Position numbers and translations under genes: made by a program. The notes under the pieces are model-generated. The model was given only the letters and a program-made list of their open reading frames with translations. It was not told the DNA's origin and did no database searches. From NCBI GenBank assembly GCA_027490975.1, contig JAIXXA010000137.1, forward strand, positions 1 to 37,351: a stretch of 37,351 nucleotides of DNA, read 5' to 3'. This document shows positions 1-8,941 of the stretch, one piece after another. The first letter of the stretch is position 1. Every line of letters begins with the position of its first letter. Source of the stretch: Rhodospirillaceae bacterium. Its GTDB lineage: Bacteria; Pseudomonadota; Alphaproteobacteria; CACIAM-22H2.

Positions 1-246
1 GGCATGCGCCGCGACGTAAGCGGACCAGCCGAAAAACAGCGCGTGCCCGAACGACAAGAGGCCGACATAGCCGATCAGCAGATTGAAGGCGCAGGCGAAC
101 AGCGCGAAGCACAGCACCTTCATCACGAACACGGGATAGAGCAGATGCGGCAGCACGAGCAGGATGGCCACCATCGCGACGACGATCGCGCGCTGGTGCG
201 CGGGCATGCCGGTTTCTTTGGCGTGCGGGTTGGGAGCGCCTGCCAT
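1..246 (-). CDS. livM: Branched-chain amino acid-type ABC permease LivM, N-terminal part
   Basis: Only the first 82 codons are inside the window; the gene runs off the left edge with an open frame. The start ATG (246-244) overlaps the TAA stop of livH by one base, so translation is probably coupled. After a hydrophilic N-terminus of about 23 residues come hydrophobic segments and the motif GYVGLLSFGHALFFG, which is typical of LivM permeases. LivM pairs with LivH to form the inner-membrane channel of importers for branched-chain amino acids and many other small organic acids or amides. The family assignment is firm; the transported substrate cannot be read from the sequence. Confidence 0.9.
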   Translation of the reverse strand, partial: MAGAPNPHAKETGMPAHQRAIVVAMVAILLVLPHLLYPVFVMKVLCFALFACAFNLLIGYVGLLSFGHALFFGWSAYVAAHA

Positions 247-1133
247 TAGCGGGCCCTCCCGAACAGACCGGCGGGTTTGATCAGCAGCACGATCACCATC
301 ACGACGAAAATCACCGTGGACGAGGCTTCCGGATAGAACACTTTGGTGAGCCCTTCGACGATGCCGAGCCCGAAGCCCGTGAGGATGGAACCCAGGATCG
401 AGCCCATGCCGCCGATCACGACGACCGCGAACACGACGATGATGATGTCGGCCCCCATCAAGGGGCTCACCTGGTAGATGGGGGCGGCAAGCACGCCCGT
501 GAAGGCGGCAAGGCCCACGCCGAAGCCGTAGGTCAGCATCACCATGCGCGGCACGTTGACGCCGAAGGACTGCACGAGGGCCGGGTTTTCGGTGGCGGCG
601 CGCAAATACGAACCGAGCTTGGTCTTCTCGATCACGAACCACGTGCCGAAGCACACAACGAGCGACACGACGACGACCCAGCCGCGATAGTTCGGCATGA
701 ACATGAAGCCCAGATCCGTGCCGCCGCGCAGCTCGGCCGGGATGCGGTAGGGCAAGCCCGTGGAGCCGAACTGGTCGCGGAACAGGCCCTGCACGATGAG
801 GGCGATGCCGAAGGTGAGCAGCAAGCCGTAGAGATGGTCGAGCTTGTAGAGATGGCGCAGCATCGTGCGCTCGATGAGGATGCCGAAGGCGCCCACGACA
901 ACGGGGGCGACCAGGAGCGCCCACCAATAACCGAGGCCGAGCCAGTTCAGCAGCATCCAGGCGACGAAAGCGCCCATCATGTATTGCGCGCCGTGCGTAA
1001 AGTTGATGATGTTCAGCAGCCCGAAAATGATCGCAAGCCCGAGGCTCAGCTGCGCGTAGAACGCGCCGTTGATGAGGCCCAGCAGAAGCTGGCCGAACAG
1101 GGCTTGCGGCGGGATACCGAAAATGTCGGGCAT
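246..1133 (-). CDS. livH: Branched-chain amino acid-type ABC permease LivH
   Basis: This 295-aa integral membrane protein has the usual LivH length and about eight hydrophobic segments. Family motifs are visible: NIINFTHGAQYMMGAF near residue 42, and GGMGSILGSILTGFGLGIVEG-like sequence near residue 240 where the cytoplasmic loop meets the ATPase. It forms the channel with LivM. It lies downstream of livK, separated by 71 bp that contain a stem-loop, and overlaps livM by one base. The importer class is certain. The substrate is open, because this class also carries amides, urea and aromatic acids in alphaproteobacteria. Confidence 0.93.
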   Translation of the reverse strand: MPDIFGIPPQALFGQLLLGLINGAFYAQLSLGLAIIFGLLNIINFTHGAQYMMGAFVAWMLLNWLGLGYWWALLVAPVVVGAFGILIERTMLRHLYKLDHLYGLLLTFGIALIVQGLFRDQFGSTGLPYRIPAELRGGTDLGFMFMPNYRGWVVVVSLVVCFGTWFVIEKTKLGSYLRAATENPALVQSFGVNVPRMVMLTYGFGVGLAAFTGVLAAPIYQVSPLMGADIIIVVFAVVVIGGMGSILGSILTGFGLGIVEGLTKVFYPEASSTVIFVVMVIVLLIKPAGLFGRAR

Positions 1134-1166
1134 GAAGCGGGGATCCGGACGGGTCGGGAAAGAAGA

Positions 1167-1189
1167 GGGGGCGACCGACGGCCGCCCCC
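1167..1189 (-). terminator. Stem-loop between livK and livH (attenuator or mRNA stabiliser)
   Basis: Read on the minus strand this is a 10-bp GC-rich stem with one G-U pair and a 3-nt loop, starting 15 nt after the livK stop. It is followed by the pyrimidine-rich TCTTCTTT rather than a clean U-run. That suits a leaky terminator or a 3'-end stabiliser that keeps binding-protein mRNA more abundant than permease mRNA. The structure is seen directly; the role is inferred. Confidence 0.5.
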
Positions 1190-1204
1190 GTTGATGTTTT
1201 GCGA

Positions 1205-2413
1205 TCAGCTACCGGCGATCGGGCACTTGCCTTCGGCCAGCGGACGGAAGGCTTCGGCGGCCGGGATCGTGGCGCGCAGCTTGTAGTAGTCCCACGCTCC
1301 CCTCGATTCCGACGGCTTCTTGACCTCGTAGAGATACATGTCGTGGATCTTGCGGCCGTCGACGCGGACCGTGCCCTTGCCGAACAGCGGATCGTCGGTC
1401 GGCATGGCCTTCATGCGGTCGACGGTGGCTTTGCCGTCGGCGGCCGACTTGTTGGCTTCGACCGCCTTCAGATAGTGCGTGACCGAGGCGTAGACGCCGG
1501 CATGCACCATTGTCGGGTGGATGCCGCGGTTGGCGGCCGCCATGCGGCGGGCAAAGGCGCGCGTGCCGTCGTTGGCGTCCCAGTAGAACGCGTCGGTGAA
1601 GACGAGCCCTTGGGCGGCTTCGAGACCGAGGCCGTGCACGTCGCTGATGAAGATCAGCAGACCCGCCAGGCTCTGGCCACGACGCACGATGCCGAACTCG
1701 CCGGCCTGCTTGATCGTGTTGATCGTGTCGCCGCCGGCATTCGCCACGCCGATGATCTTGGCGCGGCTGGCTTGCGCCTGCAGCAGGAACGAGGAGAAGT
1801 CGCTGCCGTTGAGCGGATGGCGCACGCTGCCCACGACGCGGCCGCCGAGCTTGTTGACGACGGCCGACGTGTCGGCTTCGAGCTGGTGGCCGAACGCGTA
1901 GTCGGCCGTGAGGAAGAACCACGTGTCCCCGCCCTGCTGCACGATGGCTTTGCCCGTGCCGTTGGCAAGCGCCCACGTGTCGTAGGTCCAGTGCACGGTG
2001 TTGGGCGAGCATTGTTCGCCCGTCAGCGCCGAGGTGGCCGCACCCGACACGAGGAACACCTTGTTCTTTTCGCGCGCAACGCCGTTGACGGCGAGGGCCA
2101 CGCCCGAGTTCGGCACGTCCACGACGACGTCCACGCCGTCGCGGTCGAACCATTGGCGCGCGATGTTGGAGCCGACGTCCGCACGGTTCTGGTGGTCGGC
2201 CGACACGATTTCGACGCGCATGCCCTTGGCGGCGGCGTTGAAATCTTCGACCGCCATGCGCGCCGCCGCGACCGAGCCCGCCCCGCCGAGATCGGCGTAG
2301 AGCGAGGACATGTCCGACAGAACGCCGATCTTCACGTTGATCTGGGCCGCCGCAGGCAGCGCCAGGCTTGCGAGTGCGACCGCACCCAGCAGCATCGATT
2401 TGAGGTTTCTCAC
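1205..2413 (-). CDS. livK: Periplasmic substrate-binding protein of the Liv-type importer
   Basis: This 402-aa protein starts with a Sec signal peptide: basic MRNLK, a hydrophobic core and a likely cleavage after LPAAA near residue 23. The mature part begins INVKIGVLSDMSSLYADLGG, the opening of the Peripla_BP_6 (LivK/AmiC-like) fold, which has two Rossmann-like lobes. It captures the substrate in the periplasm and delivers it to LivHM. It lies 27 bp after livF and 71 bp before livH, inside the transporter operon. The sequence looks like the large alphaproteobacterial group of this family whose ligands are often not leucine or valine, so the gene symbol denotes the family only. Confidence 0.9.
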   Translation of the reverse strand: MRNLKSMLLGAVALASLALPAAAQINVKIGVLSDMSSLYADLGGAGSVAAARMAVEDFNAAAKGMRVEIVSADHQNRADVGSNIARQWFDRDGVDVVVDVPNSGVALAVNGVAREKNKVFLVSGAATSALTGEQCSPNTVHWTYDTWALANGTGKAIVQQGGDTWFFLTADYAFGHQLEADTSAVVNKLGGRVVGSVRHPLNGSDFSSFLLQAQASRAKIIGVANAGGDTINTIKQAGEFGIVRRGQSLAGLLIFISDVHGLGLEAAQGLVFTDAFYWDANDGTRAFARRMAAANRGIHPTMVHAGVYASVTHYLKAVEANKSAADGKATVDRMKAMPTDDPLFGKGTVRVDGRKIHDMYLYEVKKPSESRGAWDYYKLRATIPAAEAFRPLAEGKCPIAGS

Positions 2414-2440
2414 GTTTTTCCCTCCCGGTTTGTGGGTTTT

Positions 2441-3137
2441 TCAGACACCCAGATATTCGTGCAGCTTGTCCATGTTCGCGTCGAGATCGCTGTTGGCGAA
2501 CTCGTCGACGACATGGCCGTGTTCCATCACGTAGTGCCGGTCCGCGACCGTGGCCGCGAAGCGGAAATTCTGCTCGACCAGCAGAATGGTGAAGCCGTCC
2601 TTCTTGAGGCGGCGAATGGTGGCGCCGATCTGCTGCACGATGACGGGCGCAAGCCCCTCGGTCGGCTCGTCGAGCAGCAGGAGTTTCGCGCCCGTGCGCA
2701 GAATGCGCCCGATCGCGAGCATCTGCTGCTCGCCGCCCGAAAGCTTCGTGCCCTGGCTCGACAGGCGCTCGCGCAAATTGGGGAACAACTCGAAGATCGT
2801 GTCGATGCCGAGCCCGCCCGGGGCCACTTGCGGCGGCAGCATGAGATTTTCTTTGACGTCGAGCGAGGCGAAAATGCCGCGTTCTTCGGGGCAGAAGGCA
2901 AGGCCGAGGCGTGCGATCTTGTGCGAGGCCAAGCCGATCGTCTCGGTGCCTTCGAACGCGATGCTGCCTTTGCGGTTGGCGACGATGCCCATGATCGATT
3001 TCATGGTCGTGGTTTTGCCGGCCCCGTTGCGGCCCAGCAGCGTCACCACTTCGCCCTTGGCGATGTTGAATTTCACGCCGTGCAGGATATGGCTTTCGCC
3101 GTACCAGGCGTGCAGATCGTCGACCGCAAGCATCGCC

Positions 3138-3145
<8 letters not shown>
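2441..3145 (-). CDS. livF: Liv-type ABC transporter ATP-binding protein LivF
   Basis: This 234-aa ATPase has Walker A LGRNGAGKTT near residues 37-46, signature LSGGEQQMLAIGRIL and Walker B LLLLDEPTEGLAP followed by the H-loop region. The TEGLAP ending after Walker B is characteristic of LivF. I chose the ATG at 3145, which overlaps the end of livG by 8 bp. A longer reading to 3232 would add 29 residues lying within livG and has no family support; a downstream ATG at 3133 is also possible. It energises LivHM together with LivG at the inner membrane. Confidence 0.93.
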
Positions 3146-3890
<745 letters not shown>

Positions 3891-4146
3891 GTGGGGGGCG
3901 TCCGTTTCCCTGCTTGTTGTCCGCGCTTGTCTGTTATCGCGCGCGTTCCCATCGTGGTATCAGATGGCAGGGGCGCGTTGCAATCGCGATATACGCCTAA
4001 AAAATGGACATATTTTCAAGCGCTAACCAAGATTTTCTTGAGCGCAAAAGGGATGATTTACGGCAAATTAATCTAATTTTAGACTTTTTGCTGTAGTTAA
4101 CGTTTACACTGCTTGGATTCTTGGAGAGGCAAAGGGAACCTTGGCG
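3891..4146. other. AT-rich divergent intergenic region
   Basis: This 256-bp gap lies between livG (leftward) and the radical SAM gene (rightward). About 3990-4115 is clearly AT-rich with A and T runs, unlike the GC-rich coding sequence on both sides. It must hold the livG promoter and the promoter of the radical SAM gene. I see no ORF worth calling and no clear operator. The AT bias could attract a xenogeneic silencer or MucR/Ros-type regulator, but that is only an inference. Confidence 0.6.
4057..4085 (+). promoter_or_regulatory. Possible sigma-70 promoter for the radical SAM gene
   Basis: TTTACG (4057-4062) and TAGACT (4080-4085) are separated by 17 bp and lie 61 bp before the ATG at 4147. 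Each hexamer has two or three mismatches to consensus, and AT-rich DNA gives such matches easily, so this is a weak call. Confidence 0.3.
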
Positions 4147-6129
4147 ATGCCGCCGCAGTTCGAGACTTGCCGCATCGGGCTGGTGCAGATCAACAACAGC
4201 TTCTCGGGCCAGAATTATCTGCCCTATGCGGCGGGGTTGCTCGAGGCCTATGTGCGCAAATTCGCGCGCGCGCCCGAACGTTTCGATTTCATGCTGCCGC
4301 TCTACAAGCGCCAGCGCGTCGAAGAGGCGGTCGATGCGCTGATCGGCGCCGACGTCGTCGGCTTCTCGACCTACGTCTGGAACTTCAAATTGTCGCTGGC
4401 GATCGCCAAGCGCCTCAAGCAGCGCAAGCCCGCGATCCTGATCGTGTTCGGCGGCCCGCACGTGCCCGACCGCAGCGAGCCGTTCCTGCGCGAGCACCCC
4501 TACGTGGATGTGGCGGTGAACGGCGAGGGCGAGCTTGCGTTCCTCAAGCTGCTTGAAGCCTGGCCTGCGCGCGACTGGGCGGGCATCGCCAATCTTTCGT
4601 ACCTTGCCGACGGCAAATTCACCGTTCAGGCCAAGGGCCCGCGCATCCGCGAATTGGCGGACGTGCCGTCGCCCTATCTCGAAGGCACGTTTGCGCCGCT
4701 GATGCAGGCCAAGACCGACGAGAATTGGATCGTGCTGTGGGAGACCAATCGCGGCTGCCCGTTCCAATGCACCTTCTGCGACTGGGGCTCGGCCACGCAG
4801 GCCAAAGTGTTCCAGTTCGATCTGGCGCGCCTCGAAGCGGAAATTGCGTGGTTCGCCGAGGCCAAGATCGAGTTCATCTTCTGCTGCGACGCGAATTTCG
4901 GCATCCTTGCGCGCGACATCCAACTGGCCGAGGCCTTGGCGCGCTCGAAAGCAGCATTGGGCTATCCCAAAGCCGTGTCGGTGCAGAACACCAAGAACGC
5001 CACGGACCGGGCCTATCTTACGCAGAAGATCCTGTCGGATGCGGGCATGAACAAGGGGGTCACGCTGTCGATGCAGTCGCTCGACCCCGGCACGCTCAAA
5101 GCCATCAAGCGCCAGAACATCGCGCTCGATACCTACGAGGAGCTGCAGCGCCGCTTCACGCGCGACCGCGTCGAGACCTATTCGGATCTGATCCTGGGCC
5201 TGCCCGGCGAGACGTTCGACAGCTGGGTCGACGGCATTGTGTGGCTGATGGACAACGGCCAGCACAACCGCATCCAGTTCAACAATCTTTCGATCCTGCC
5301 CAATGCCGAAATGGGCGATCCGGCCTACCAGGCCAAGTTCGGCATGCGCACGGTCGAAACGCGCATCGTGAACATCCACGGCGCGCTCGAGGTCGATCCC
5401 GACGGCATCTACGAGGTGCAGGATCTCGTCGTCGAAACCGGCGCGATGCCGGCCGCCGATTGGCGGCGCGCGCGCAGCTATGCGTGGATGACCGCGCTCG
5501 TGCACTACAACAAGCTGCTGCAGATCCCGATCCTGGTCGCGCACGAAAAATGCGCGGTGCCGTATCGGCGCCTGCTCGACGCGTTTTTCGAGGCCGACCG
5601 CGACCTCTACCCGACCTTCGGCGCCATTCGCGCCTTCTTCGACGACTACGCGCTGCAGATCCAGAACGGCGAGGTCGAATACGTCTATTCGGCCGAATGG
5701 CTCGGCATCCACTGGCCGGCCGACGAATACGTTTTCATCGACCTCGTCAAAAACGGCAAGCTCGACGCGTTCTACGAGGAGGCCGAGCGGCTGATCTTCG
5801 CCGCGATCGCGGGCAACCGCGCCCTCGTGCCGCGCGACACGGTGGCCGACGCGCTTCGCCTCAATCGCGCACTGGTCAAGGAACCGGGCGTGCTTGCCGA
5901 TGTCGATGTGCGCCTGTCGAGCGACCTCTACCCCTACTACCGTGCGATCCTCGAAGGGCGGCGCGAGGATCTTGCCGACGAGGCGGTCGTCTACCGCATC
6001 GCGCGCTCGCAGGAAACATGGCCGCGCTTCGAGGATTGGTGCCGCGAGGTCGTGTGGTACGGCAACAAGAAGGGCGCCTATCTCTACGGCAACAAGGCGA
6101 TGGCGCGCCATCTGGCGGGGCATTTCTGA
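4147..6129 (+). CDS. B12-binding-type radical SAM enzyme, substrate unknown
   Basis: This 660-aa protein has an N-terminal cobalamin-binding-like Rossmann domain (about residues 1-150) containing IVFGGPHV (99-106), then a radical SAM core with the cluster motif CPFQCTFC (Cys204, Cys208, Cys211) in the context WETNRGCPFQCTFCDWGS. GETFDSWVDGI fits the later core strands. The C-terminal 250 or so residues are not recognised. Enzymes of this build often perform radical methylations or ring rearrangements, but nothing here fixes the reaction. I prefer ATG 4147 (AGGG about 10 nt upstream) to TTG 4141. The stop overlaps the next start (TGATG), so the downstream Smr-like protein is probably co-translated. 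Confidence 0.85.
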   Translation: MPPQFETCRIGLVQINNSFSGQNYLPYAAGLLEAYVRKFARAPERFDFMLPLYKRQRVEEAVDALIGADVVGFSTYVWNFKLSLAIAKRLKQRKPAILIVFGGPHVPDRSEPFLREHPYVDVAVNGEGELAFLKLLEAWPARDWAGIANLSYLADGKFTVQAKGPRIRELADVPSPYLEGTFAPLMQAKTDENWIVLWETNRGCPFQCTFCDWGSATQAKVFQFDLARLEAEIAWFAEAKIEFIFCCDANFGILARDIQLAEALARSKAALGYPKAVSVQNTKNATDRAYLTQKILSDAGMNKGVTLSMQSLDPGTLKAIKRQNIALDTYEELQRRFTRDRVETYSDLILGLPGETFDSWVDGIVWLMDNGQHNRIQFNNLSILPNAEMGDPAYQAKFGMRTVETRIVNIHGALEVDPDGIYEVQDLVVETGAMPAADWRRARSYAWMTALVHYNKLLQIPILVAHEKCAVPYRRLLDAFFEADRDLYPTFGAIRAFFDDYALQIQNGEVEYVYSAEWLGIHWPADEYVFIDLVKNGKLDAFYEEAERLIFAAIAGNRALVPRDTVADALRLNRALVKEPGVLADVDVRLSSDLYPYYRAILEGRREDLADEAVVYRIARSQETWPRFEDWCREVVWYGNKKGAYLYGNKAMARHLAGHF

Positions 6130-6446
6130 TGCCGCATCTCGATCCCGAGCAAGCCCTGCATCTGCTGGGCAAAGCCCCCGACGCCGAGGCCGAACTCGAT
6201 CTGCGCGGCCTCGAACTGCCCGAGGCGCTCGAAAAACTGCAGCGCCTCCTCGTCGAGCCGGTCGCACCGGGGCCCACGCGCTTTGCCGTGCGCATCGATC
6301 CGCCGGTCCCGGGTGCGGGCGAGACGCTGTTTCTGCCGATCGGCCGCTATCTGCTCGAGGCCAAGCGCGCCGGGCGGATTTTCGCCTTTTCGCCGCTTGC
6401 CGAGCCCGCCGGCGGCGGCTTTTTCGTCGATCTCGGTTTGGGTTGA
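6129..6446 (+). CDS. Small Smr-like domain protein coupled to the radical SAM enzyme
   Basis: This 105-aa protein starts at an ATG that overlaps the radical SAM stop codon by one base. Residues 20-40 read AELDLRGLELPEALEKLQRLL, which resembles the opening of Smr domains (LDLHG followed by an amphipathic helix), and the C-terminus FSPLAEPAGGGFFVDLG resembles the last Smr strand (FxxAPxxxGGxGxTxVxL). The usual DLHG histidine is Arg here and the internal HGxG loop is missing, so nuclease activity is doubtful. The Smr relation is my judgement by eye. The translational coupling suggests it partners or regulates the radical SAM enzyme. Confidence 0.6.
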   Translation: MPHLDPEQALHLLGKAPDAEAELDLRGLELPEALEKLQRLLVEPVAPGPTRFAVRIDPPVPGAGETLFLPIGRYLLEAKRAGRIFAFSPLAEPAGGGFFVDLGLG

Positions 6447-6458
6447 GTTTGAGCGACG

Positions 6459-6487
6459 TTTAACCACGCCGTGTTCGGGTGTATGAT
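6459..6487 (+). promoter_or_regulatory. Possible sigma-70 promoter for the cyclase-like gene
   Basis: TTTAAC (6459-6464) and TATGAT (6482-6487) are separated by exactly 17 bp. The implied transcription start is only a few bases before the ATG at 6499, so the message would have an almost absent leader. It could let 6499 be transcribed apart from the radical SAM gene. Confidence 0.4.
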
Positions 6488-6498
6488 CGGAGCCGATC
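6485..6498 (+). promoter_or_regulatory. Inverted repeat overlapping -10 box and Shine-Dalgarno
   Basis: The arms GATCGG and CCGATC flank a 2-nt centre (AG) and end directly before the ATG at 6499. The repeat includes the putative Shine-Dalgarno GGAG (6489-6492) and overlaps the end of the candidate -10 box. A 2-nt loop is poor for an RNA hairpin, so a DNA operator is more likely if it has a role. Confidence 0.35.
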
Positions 6499-7617
6499 AT
6501 GCCCGACGACACGCCGCTCCACGCGCAAGTTGCGCCCGAGATTCTGGCCGAGCTCAACCGCACGCTCTATTCGGTGTGGCGCTTCGGCTCGAACGCGTTG
6601 GTGGCCTGGCGCCCGACCTCGACCGGCCTCGAAATTCTGACGGTTCCCAAAATCCGCCTGTTCGAGATCAAGGATCCGCCGCGGCGGCTCTATTTCGGCG
6701 ACCGCCGCATGGGCGACAAGACGTTCGACGAACTGGCCGAGCTTTTCCAGGCGCACCCGCTCGACGTGCGCCTGTCGCAGCCCATCGGCGACGGGCCGGG
6801 CCTCACGCCGATTGCGCTCGTCGAAGCCTTGTTCGCACCCTTTGCGGTCACCAAAACCGACCAGCGCGCCGTGCTGCTGCTCGACATCGTGGGCTTCTCG
6901 AAGCTGCTGCCCGAGCAGCAGGCAAGCCAGCTCGCGACGCTGGAATTCGCGCTGAACATCGCGGCCGAAACCGCCAACGCGCACGGCATCAAGTTCGACA
7001 TGCGCCGCTCGACCACCGGCGACGGGTTCTATGTGTGGAACGGCCGCAAGGGGATCGATGCCGATATCGATCTCGTGCTCGGCTACGTGCTGTTCGCGAT
7101 CTTCCATGCCGCGCTGAAGCGCACGGTCGCCTCGCCCGTGGCCGTGCCCGAACTGCGCGCGGCGATCGGCATCGGCAGCCACTACAATTACGGCCAGCCC
7201 GAACGCACGGGCGGCAGCCGCAACGACTTCATCGTCGGCGACGTGACGATCCAGGTGGCGCGCCTGATCGCGCAATGCCGCACGCACCAGATCCTGCTGG
7301 GCGCCTTCCACCGCTGGGACAGCGAGAACAACGTCTGGCTCGACGAGGAGCAGTTCATCGAGCGCGTGGCGGCGGGGCTGCAGAAGCTGATCGGATTGCC
7401 GGTCATGGGCAAACGTATCGAGCGCACGGCCCTCTACCTGACCGGGCGCCGCATGCCCGAGGGCCGTTTCCAGCGCCAGAAAATCCGCATCGTCGACAAA
7501 CACGGGTTCGAGCATTTTTGCTTCAACATGAAGCTCAACGCATTCCTCGATGGGGTCGAGCCCTATTATTGCGGGCTGCAGCACATGGATCTGGTGCCGC
7601 CAAAGCCGGCGGGATGA
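6499..7617 (+). CDS. Class III nucleotidyl-cyclase-like protein with diverged active site
   Basis: This 372-aa protein has an unrecognised N-terminal region of about 120 residues, then a class III cyclase homology domain. AVLLLDIVGFSKL carries the first metal Asp (D129) and TTGDGFYVW the second (D175), spaced as in real cyclases. Other active-site positions differ. The purine-selecting Lys four residues before D175 is Ser171, the second purine-selecting residue aligns with Phe244, and the transition-state Asn aligns with Ile251 in VGDVTIQVARL, while the Arg (R255) is kept. There is no membrane segment or signal peptide. It may be a non-canonical cyclase or a nucleotide-sensing pseudo-cyclase. 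It converges with the pentapeptide gene, leaving 19 bp between stops. Confidence 0.75.
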   Translation: MPDDTPLHAQVAPEILAELNRTLYSVWRFGSNALVAWRPTSTGLEILTVPKIRLFEIKDPPRRLYFGDRRMGDKTFDELAELFQAHPLDVRLSQPIGDGPGLTPIALVEALFAPFAVTKTDQRAVLLLDIVGFSKLLPEQQASQLATLEFALNIAAETANAHGIKFDMRRSTTGDGFYVWNGRKGIDADIDLVLGYVLFAIFHAALKRTVASPVAVPELRAAIGIGSHYNYGQPERTGGSRNDFIVGDVTIQVARLIAQCRTHQILLGAFHRWDSENNVWLDEEQFIERVAAGLQKLIGLPVMGKRIERTALYLTGRRMPEGRFQRQKIRIVDKHGFEHFCFNMKLNAFLDGVEPYYCGLQHMDLVPPKPAG

Positions 7618-7636
7618 GGGGACGGAACGGCCGCCT

Positions 7637-8845
7637 TCAGGGCAGCCGCGCGCCGTCCATCGCCGCCTGCGACAGATCGAAGCCTTTGATCTTGGCGCCG
7701 GTCATGTCGGCGCCGGCAAAGCTCGTCGGCTGCATGCGCGTCGACCGGGAACCGTCGGCGTTCGCGATCGGCAGCGGTATCGCCTTGGCGCCCGCGAATT
7801 CGGCCTCGCGCAGCTTCGCCCCGTCGAACATCGCCCCGTGCAGTTTCGTGCCGCTCAAATCGGCATGGAACAGATCGGCCCCGCGCAGATTGGCGAGCAG
7901 CAGCACCGCGCCGGCAAGATTGGCGCCGACAAATTTGGCGTTGCGCAACACCGCCCCCGACAGATCGATGCCGGAGAGGTCGAAATAGCTGAAATCCGCT
8001 CCCTCCAGCGAGGCCTGTCGGCCGCTGCGTCCCACGCTTCCAAGCCACGCCGCATGCGCGTCGAGGGCGGCTTTCAGATGCGCGGGCAGCCGGTCGCGGC
8101 CCAACATCGGGGGCTTGGCCGAAACGATCGAGCGCGCAAGGTCGAAGGTCTTGGTGTCGACGTTGGTCATGTTGGCGCCCGAAAAATTGGCGCCGTCGGC
8201 CTTGGCGTTCGCGAATTTGGCGTTGGAAAGATCCGCACCGATCAGCGAGGTTTTGCCGAGCCGCGCATCCGACAGGTCGGCGTTGCGCAGATTGGCGTAG
8301 GCGAGATTGGTATTGGAGAGATTGGCGCCGAATAGGATCGCCCCTTCGAGATTGGCGCCCTGGAAGCTCGCTCCCGAGAGATCGACGCCGGTCATCTGCG
8401 CGCGCGAGGCGGTCGCGTAGTCGGCAAGGCAGTCGGTAAGGTCGGTGATCTCAAGCCCGACGCGCCCGTTGCCCGACTGGCCCATCATCACGCCGCCGCG
8501 AAAATCCGCCCCCGAAAGATTGGCGCCGTTCATGTTGGCGCCGCGCAACGAAGCACCGCGCAGAACCGCGTTCTGCAGATTGGCGCCGTTCATGTCGGCG
8601 TTGGTGAGTTTGGCGCCGAACAGATCGGCCTCGACCAGATCGGCGCGCGCCATGCGCGCTTCGGAGAGGTCCGAGCCCATCAGGCGCGCGCGCGCCATCG
8701 AGCGGCCTTCGAGATTTACCTTGGCGAGATTGCGGTGCGACAGGTCGTGCGGCTTGCTGGGCGCGCCGACGAGCGCCTGTTTCGTTGCCGCGAGATATTT
8801 CCGAACGTCTTCGAGTTCGGTCTCAGACATCGGCGTGGAGGACAT
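7637..8845 (-). CDS. Pentapeptide-repeat protein
   Basis: This 402-aa protein is dominated by A(D/N)LXX repeats, such as ADLVEADLFGAKLTNADM, in three blocks at about residues 33-117, 150-235 and 278-400. Such repeats form a right-handed four-sided beta helix. The blocks are broken by non-repeat linkers, including one at about 240-275 with helix-like sequence and a HAAWLGS motif seen in other alphaproteobacterial repeat proteins. There is no signal peptide or membrane segment, so it is probably cytosolic. It lies 96 bp after the last amino acid permease gene on the same strand. Function is unknown; family resemblance to gyrase-protecting Qnr/MfpA proteins is too general to assign that role. 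Confidence 0.9.
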   Translation of the reverse strand: MSSTPMSETELEDVRKYLAATKQALVGAPSKPHDLSHRNLAKVNLEGRSMARARLMGSDLSEARMARADLVEADLFGAKLTNADMNGANLQNAVLRGASLRGANMNGANLSGADFRGGVMMGQSGNGRVGLEITDLTDCLADYATASRAQMTGVDLSGASFQGANLEGAILFGANLSNTNLAYANLRNADLSDARLGKTSLIGADLSNAKFANAKADGANFSGANMTNVDTKTFDLARSIVSAKPPMLGRDRLPAHLKAALDAHAAWLGSVGRSGRQASLEGADFSYFDLSGIDLSGAVLRNAKFVGANLAGAVLLLANLRGADLFHADLSGTKLHGAMFDGAKLREAEFAGAKAIPLPIANADGSRSTRMQPTSFAGADMTGAKIKGFDLSQAAMDGARLP

Positions 8846-8941
8846 GTCGCTTCAACTTCCGAATCTGGCAAGACAGAATTGTAGATTGCCTACGTAGCAC
8901 GGCACTGTCACGCAGATTGAATTTGCAAAATGCGAATCCGC

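Noticed and set aside
3997-6267. 756-codon minus-strand frame opposite the radical SAM gene
   Set aside because: Same artefact; composition is unnatural and the plus-strand gene has clear catalytic motifs.
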